DNA of 7,746 nucleotides, from assembly GCA_002401545.1 (NCBI GenBank), contig NVTJ01000153.1, positions 1-7,746 on the forward strand, given 5' to 3'. A program made the translations under genes and the position numbers. The stretch is from Alphaproteobacteria bacterium. GTDB taxonomy: Bacteria; Pseudomonadota; Alphaproteobacteria; Sphingomonadales; Emcibacteraceae. The notes below the pieces were generated by a model. That model did no database searches. It was not told the origin of the DNA and saw only the letters and a program-made list of their open reading frames with translations. Of this stretch, positions 5,632 through 7,746 are shown in pieces. Position 1 is the first letter of the stretch. Each line of letters begins with the position of its first letter.

Positions 5632-5677
5632 ATTGGTAATGACGAGGTCGGGAGTTCGACTCTCCCCTGTGGCACCA
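5632..5677 (+). other. attachment site: 3' part of tRNA-Thr(GGT), right end of the island
   Basis: The sequence begins in the anticodon loop (ATTGGTAA, anticodon GGT) and continues with the 3' anticodon stem TGACG, variable loop AGGTC, T arm GGGAG-TTCGACT-CTCCC, acceptor strand CTGTGGC and ACCA. The 5' half is absent: the bases before 5632 do not supply the matching CGTCA stem or a D arm. A tRNA cut at the anticodon loop next to a tyrosine integrase is the usual mark of integration into a tRNA gene. The side with the missing half (left, containing int) is the island, and the right side is the original downstream flank. The reconstituted tRNA-Thr should lie beyond the left edge. Confidence 0.85.
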
Positions 5678-5688
5678 TTCAAAGGCGG

Positions 5689-5703
5689 TTTGGCAAAGCC
5701 AAA
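5689..5703. other. short hairpin after the tRNA remnant
   Basis: TTTGGC, an AAA loop and GCCAAA form a perfect 6-bp stem just downstream of the tRNA 3' end. It may assist 3' processing or termination of the original tRNA transcript. Confidence 0.35.
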
Positions 5704-5705
5704 TC

Positions 5706-5727
5706 AAAAGGTCCGGCGGACCTTTTT
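5706..5727 (+). terminator. intrinsic terminator of the original tRNA-Thr gene
   Basis: AAAAGGTCC, loop GGC and GGACCTTTT form a perfect 9-bp stem ending in a run of five T. It is the native downstream terminator of the tRNA, left on the chromosomal side of the attachment site. The A-rich 5' side means it could also work on the minus strand. Confidence 0.75.
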
Positions 5728-5747
5728 AAGCCGGAGAATGCCCCGGC

Positions 5748-5971
5748 AAGGGCTTTGTGCTATCGCGGGGCTTGCGCCGCTATTTGAGCGCCATTTTTAT
5801 TTACCCTATCGTGACGGTGAACCTCTCTATTTGAGGACTTGATTTTAGTGCGCATCGGCCCTTGGCGCTATCTCTATGCTGACGCTCACCTTTTAGGCTT
5901 GTGAAAAGAGTGCGACCACTTGCAGTTGTCGCTGATTACGGTTGGCTCGCATGGAGGTCTGTCACGATAGA
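5748..5971. other. gene-free stretch between tRNA terminator and the 5994 gene
   Basis: I see no credible coding frame, RNA gene or repeat here. Between the terminator and this stretch lies GCCGG...CCGGC (5730-5747), a small possible hairpin. A long + frame that crosses from 5339 into this region is the antisense of the integrase followed by the tRNA remnant and is not a gene. Possible promoter elements for the 5994 gene near 5940-5965 are too poor to assign. Confidence 0.4.
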
Positions 5972-5993
5972 TTAGGAGCAAGAAAAAAACAAA

Positions 5994-6356
5994 GTGCGAA
6001 GCTTTATTAACACTTCCATATTTATGAATCATGCTGCCAAAATGAACGCGCTAGAAACCCTAACCGAGGTTGAGTATCTTTACAGAGATGCCTCCAATTA
6101 TAAATATTGGGGCACTTTCCTAGTGAGGGGAATTATTCAGAAGAGCGATCTAAGAAACTTTCTGTTTGATAGTGAATTCTTTATTCCCTTTCGAATTGGC
6201 GCTCCCGGCTTGCAGCCGCCGCAGCGCAAAGAAGATGACCATGAATTGCATTCGTTTGAAGGCTTCAAACCTCTTAAAGGAAAGCAATTCGACTTTGATC
6301 GTCCAGATTTGTTGGAAAAGTTAGAGTTTGCAAATAAAAACGACTGGTTTTGCTAA
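5994..6356 (+). CDS. small conserved protein of unknown function
   Basis: The protein has 120 residues from a GTG at 5994; ATGs at 6024 and 6042 are alternatives. AGGAG lies 15 bases before the GTG, rather far; no ribosome site precedes the ATGs. The core LTEVEYLYRDASNYKYWG, then RNFLFDSEFFIPFRIGAPGL, then DDHELHSFEGFKP, belongs to a recurrent type of small bacterial protein. Relatives I recall share YLYRDASNYK.WG, ..S.EFFIP...G.P.L and DDH..H.F; no function is known to me. It is soluble, with no signal peptide or membrane segment. It converges with the HNH gene and the two stop codons overlap by four bases (CTAA), so the genes may be inherited together. The conserved Tyr, Asp and His residues could form a binding or catalytic site, but that is speculation. 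Confidence 0.7.
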   Translation: MRSFINTSIFMNHAAKMNALETLTEVEYLYRDASNYKYWGTFLVRGIIQKSDLRNFLFDSEFFIPFRIGAPGLQPPQRKEDDHELHSFEGFKPLKGKQFDFDRPDLLEKLEFANKNDWFC

Positions 6357-7279
6357 CCCTTGAAAACATTTTCTCGATGGTGGGCTAAATATCTTGGGTG
6401 AGGTCGAATATCCAATCTTGATGGCAACTTGATTTTCCCTTCCGAACGGATGAGCGCTTTTACTTGTTGTGGAAGTTTGTCGTTCGCAGTCAAAATAGAA
6501 TAATCGTCATCAATCGAAACCAAGCCTCTATCAAACATCCAGTGTATTGTGCCAGACAAAGCGATGCCATTGTTTATGGAATCCGGTCCATTCAATGCTA
6601 CGGATTTTATGTGTGCAGCTTGCACTTCTGGCCGCCCGCCTCCGTTTATTATATGCAACCCAGTCATTGCGCATGTATCGTCGTAGGCATTACGAATAGC
6701 GTGGCGGAATGCTACGTCTCTAAATGGTCTTTTAACAACGCTTTCCACTATTTGTCTCTCGAATAAGCGTTGCTCTGCATCATGGAAACCAAATGTGTCA
6801 GGGTTTTCAAATTGCTGCTGCTTGTTTTTGTAGAATGAATCCTCTCCGACAAGTGTAATTCCAAAACCAGCTTTCAAAATTGAATCATATTCAACCTCTT
6901 CAATAGAGCGAACAGCTCGTCCAAAAAGTCCCTTATTGGTAGACCCATCACCCTTCTCAAGTTTGCTCTCATAGTATCCTCCTTTTTCTTTGAACGGCAC
7001 AACCCTGTCAAAAGGAAGATAATCTGAAACGAATGCAAAAAAATGATCATTTCTAGAACGATCAGCTTCAATTTTTGTGACCCGAGCTGTCCCAAAGTAT
7101 GCTTGTCGTCCGCCAAGTGATCCTAGATCAGAAGATATTCGCCGAGGCTCATAATATACAATCCAGTCGCCAACTGCTCGTTCAACCTGATTTAAATAAG
7201 TGCGAGGGAAATGATACCTTACCTCAATTAGATCATCGTAGTTGGAGCTAGGTTTTGAAGTGAATACTGTTTTTACCAT
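6353..7279 (-). CDS. PUA-like/HNH endonuclease, possibly modification-dependent
   Basis: The protein has 308 residues. The N-terminal part (about 15-110), with VGDWIVYYEPRR, GGRQAYFGTARVTKIEAD and HFFAFVSDYLPFDRVVPF, has the beta-barrel pattern of PUA-superfamily readers (EVE/ASCH/SRA-like), which in some restriction enzymes recognise modified cytosine. The C-terminal part is an HNH nuclease of the HNH_2 type. Its core is QAAHIKSVALNGPDSINNGI and LSGTIHWMFDRG, with His223, Asn237 and His246 as the likely metal-binding and catalytic residues. Cys203 sits in DDTCAMTG, just before the nuclease fold. Such reader-HNH fusions act in known cases as type IV-like restriction enzymes against phage DNA carrying modified bases. 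That role is inferred here, and a house-keeping or self-DNA role is possible. No methyltransferase is next to it. No Shine-Dalgarno is seen before the ATG. Confidence 0.82.
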   Translation of the reverse strand: MVKTVFTSKPSSNYDDLIEVRYHFPRTYLNQVERAVGDWIVYYEPRRISSDLGSLGGRQAYFGTARVTKIEADRSRNDHFFAFVSDYLPFDRVVPFKEKGGYYESKLEKGDGSTNKGLFGRAVRSIEEVEYDSILKAGFGITLVGEDSFYKNKQQQFENPDTFGFHDAEQRLFERQIVESVVKRPFRDVAFRHAIRNAYDDTCAMTGLHIINGGGRPEVQAAHIKSVALNGPDSINNGIALSGTIHWMFDRGLVSIDDDYSILTANDKLPQQVKALIRSEGKIKLPSRLDIRPHPRYLAHHRENVFKG

Positions 7280-7285
7280 TTCAAC

Positions 7286-7313
7286 ATCGTATATGTTTGT
7301 AAGATGTACGCAA
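7286..7313 (-). promoter_or_regulatory. possible promoter of the HNH gene, leaderless type
   Basis: On the minus strand TTGCGT (7313-7308) and TACGAT (7291-7286) are 16 bases apart, and the ATG follows the -10 after only six bases. Together with the missing ribosome site this would fit a leaderless transcript. Both boxes are weak matches. Confidence 0.28.
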
Positions 7314-7571
7314 TTGCATTATTGAGTCATTCTTATTCCAAGCCACCCACTATACCCAAACTTCTCTTACATACCGCTTTTTGTTCGAGTGTGGCCGATT
7401 TTATACGATGGCCGTTACTGGCTTGCATAAAACAATCAGCCAAACTTATAGCCTGACGTACGTTTTTTGGGACTGTTTCGTGCAGAGCTAGTTAAGATGG
7501 GCTTAGAGCAAAGCTTTTCTGGCTATTGCTATGCAGACGCCTGCAAAATGAGCACAGAGATTTCTAACAAT
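7314..7571. other. gene-free stretch upstream of the HNH gene
   Basis: No coding frame with protein-like composition is seen on either strand and no RNA gene is recognisable. TTGTTC...TACGAT around 7382-7410 on the + strand could be a promoter, but nothing follows it in the window. Confidence 0.35.
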
Positions 7572-7639
7572 CGTCATTTCGGCGAAGGCCGGAATCTATT
7601 GTGAGTCCGCATTGGATCCCGGCCTTCGCCGGTATGACG
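7572..7639. repeat. long palindromic intergenic repeat
   Basis: The arms CGTCAT-TTC-GGCGAAGGCCGG-AATC and GATC-CCGGCCTTCGCC-GGT-ATGACG pair over about 25 positions with a perfect 12-bp core and only a few mismatches, around an 18-base loop. Sequences of this form (GTCAT.CCGGCGAA.GCCGG) are dispersed in many alphaproteobacterial genomes. It starts nine bases after the stop of the minus-strand gene at 7648, so it may serve as that gene's terminator or mRNA stabiliser. Confidence 0.75.
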
Positions 7640-7647
7640 GTTTTATT

Positions 7648-7746
7648 TCAGCCGGTTTTTTTACGTGATGCCACAGGCCAATAGCCGGACAAAATGCGTT
7701 CGCCGGTTTTGCCGTTTTCCACTTCTTCCTGCACCCGCGCGCCAAT
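7648..7746 (-). CDS. C-terminal end of an unidentified protein (partial)
   Basis: A minus-strand frame enters from the right edge and ends at TGA 7650-7648. The 32 visible residues begin IGARVQEEVENGKTGERIL and continue SGYWPVASRKKTG. The composition and the higher G+C of this stretch look like a real chromosomal gene. I do not recognise the family from so short a piece. The palindromic repeat lies just downstream of its stop. Confidence 0.6.
   Translation of the reverse strand: MGARVQEEVENGKTGERILSGYWPVASRKKTG

Noticed and set aside
5339..5842. A 167-codon + strand open frame
   Set aside because: It is antisense to the N terminus of the integrase and then runs through the tRNA remnant and terminator. 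Its product has no protein-like pattern.

Overview
The window is most likely from an alphaproteobacterium. The clearest clue is the 3' part of a tRNA-Thr(GGT) gene whose anticodon and T arms look alphaproteobacterial; the PUA/HNH protein and the long palindromic repeat near the right edge are also of types I know from that class. This is inference from familiarity, not a database match. The left three quarters of the window (about 1-5631) is the right-hand part of an integrated genomic island. The tRNA fragment at 5632-5677 is its right attachment site. Sequence to the right is chromosomal flank or a neighbouring accessory patch.

Left island, 1-2640: the + strand enters with what looks like the 3'-truncated end of a type I restriction subunit (hsdR), whose homology stops near position 100. 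Running the other way from 2640 is a compact minus-strand operon. Its first gene is a 528-residue protein with two class III nucleotidyl cyclase domains, apparently forming one composite active site. The second is an E2 (ubiquitin-conjugating-like) protein with a cysteine-rich C-terminal region. The third begins at 232, overlaps the end of the E2 gene, and seems to be cut at the hsdR junction. A signal-making cyclase paired with an E2 resembles type II CBASS logic, but with a Pycsar-like cyclase in place of the CD-NTase. This is the most interesting item in the window. No canonical cyclic-nucleotide effector is visible.

Middle island, 2641-4302: a patch of toxin-antitoxin genes. It holds a broken Phd-like antitoxin, an intact parDE pair (minus strand), an 86-residue orphan antitoxin-like gene with a leaderless-type promoter and an overlapping palindrome, and a decayed second parD.

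Right island end, 4303-5677: a P4-type tyrosine integrase (minus strand), two sets of short tandem repeats between int and att that could be arm-type or regulator sites, and the tRNA-Thr 3' fragment.

Flank, 5678-7746: a terminator after the tRNA remnant, then a convergent pair consisting of a small conserved protein of unknown function and a PUA-like/HNH endonuclease that may be a modification-dependent nuclease. Then come a gene-free stretch, a long inverted repeat, and the C-terminal end of an unidentified minus-strand gene running off the window.

Taken together, the island looks like a defence or addiction cargo region with signs of repeated turnover. Three or four truncated genes lie beside intact modules.
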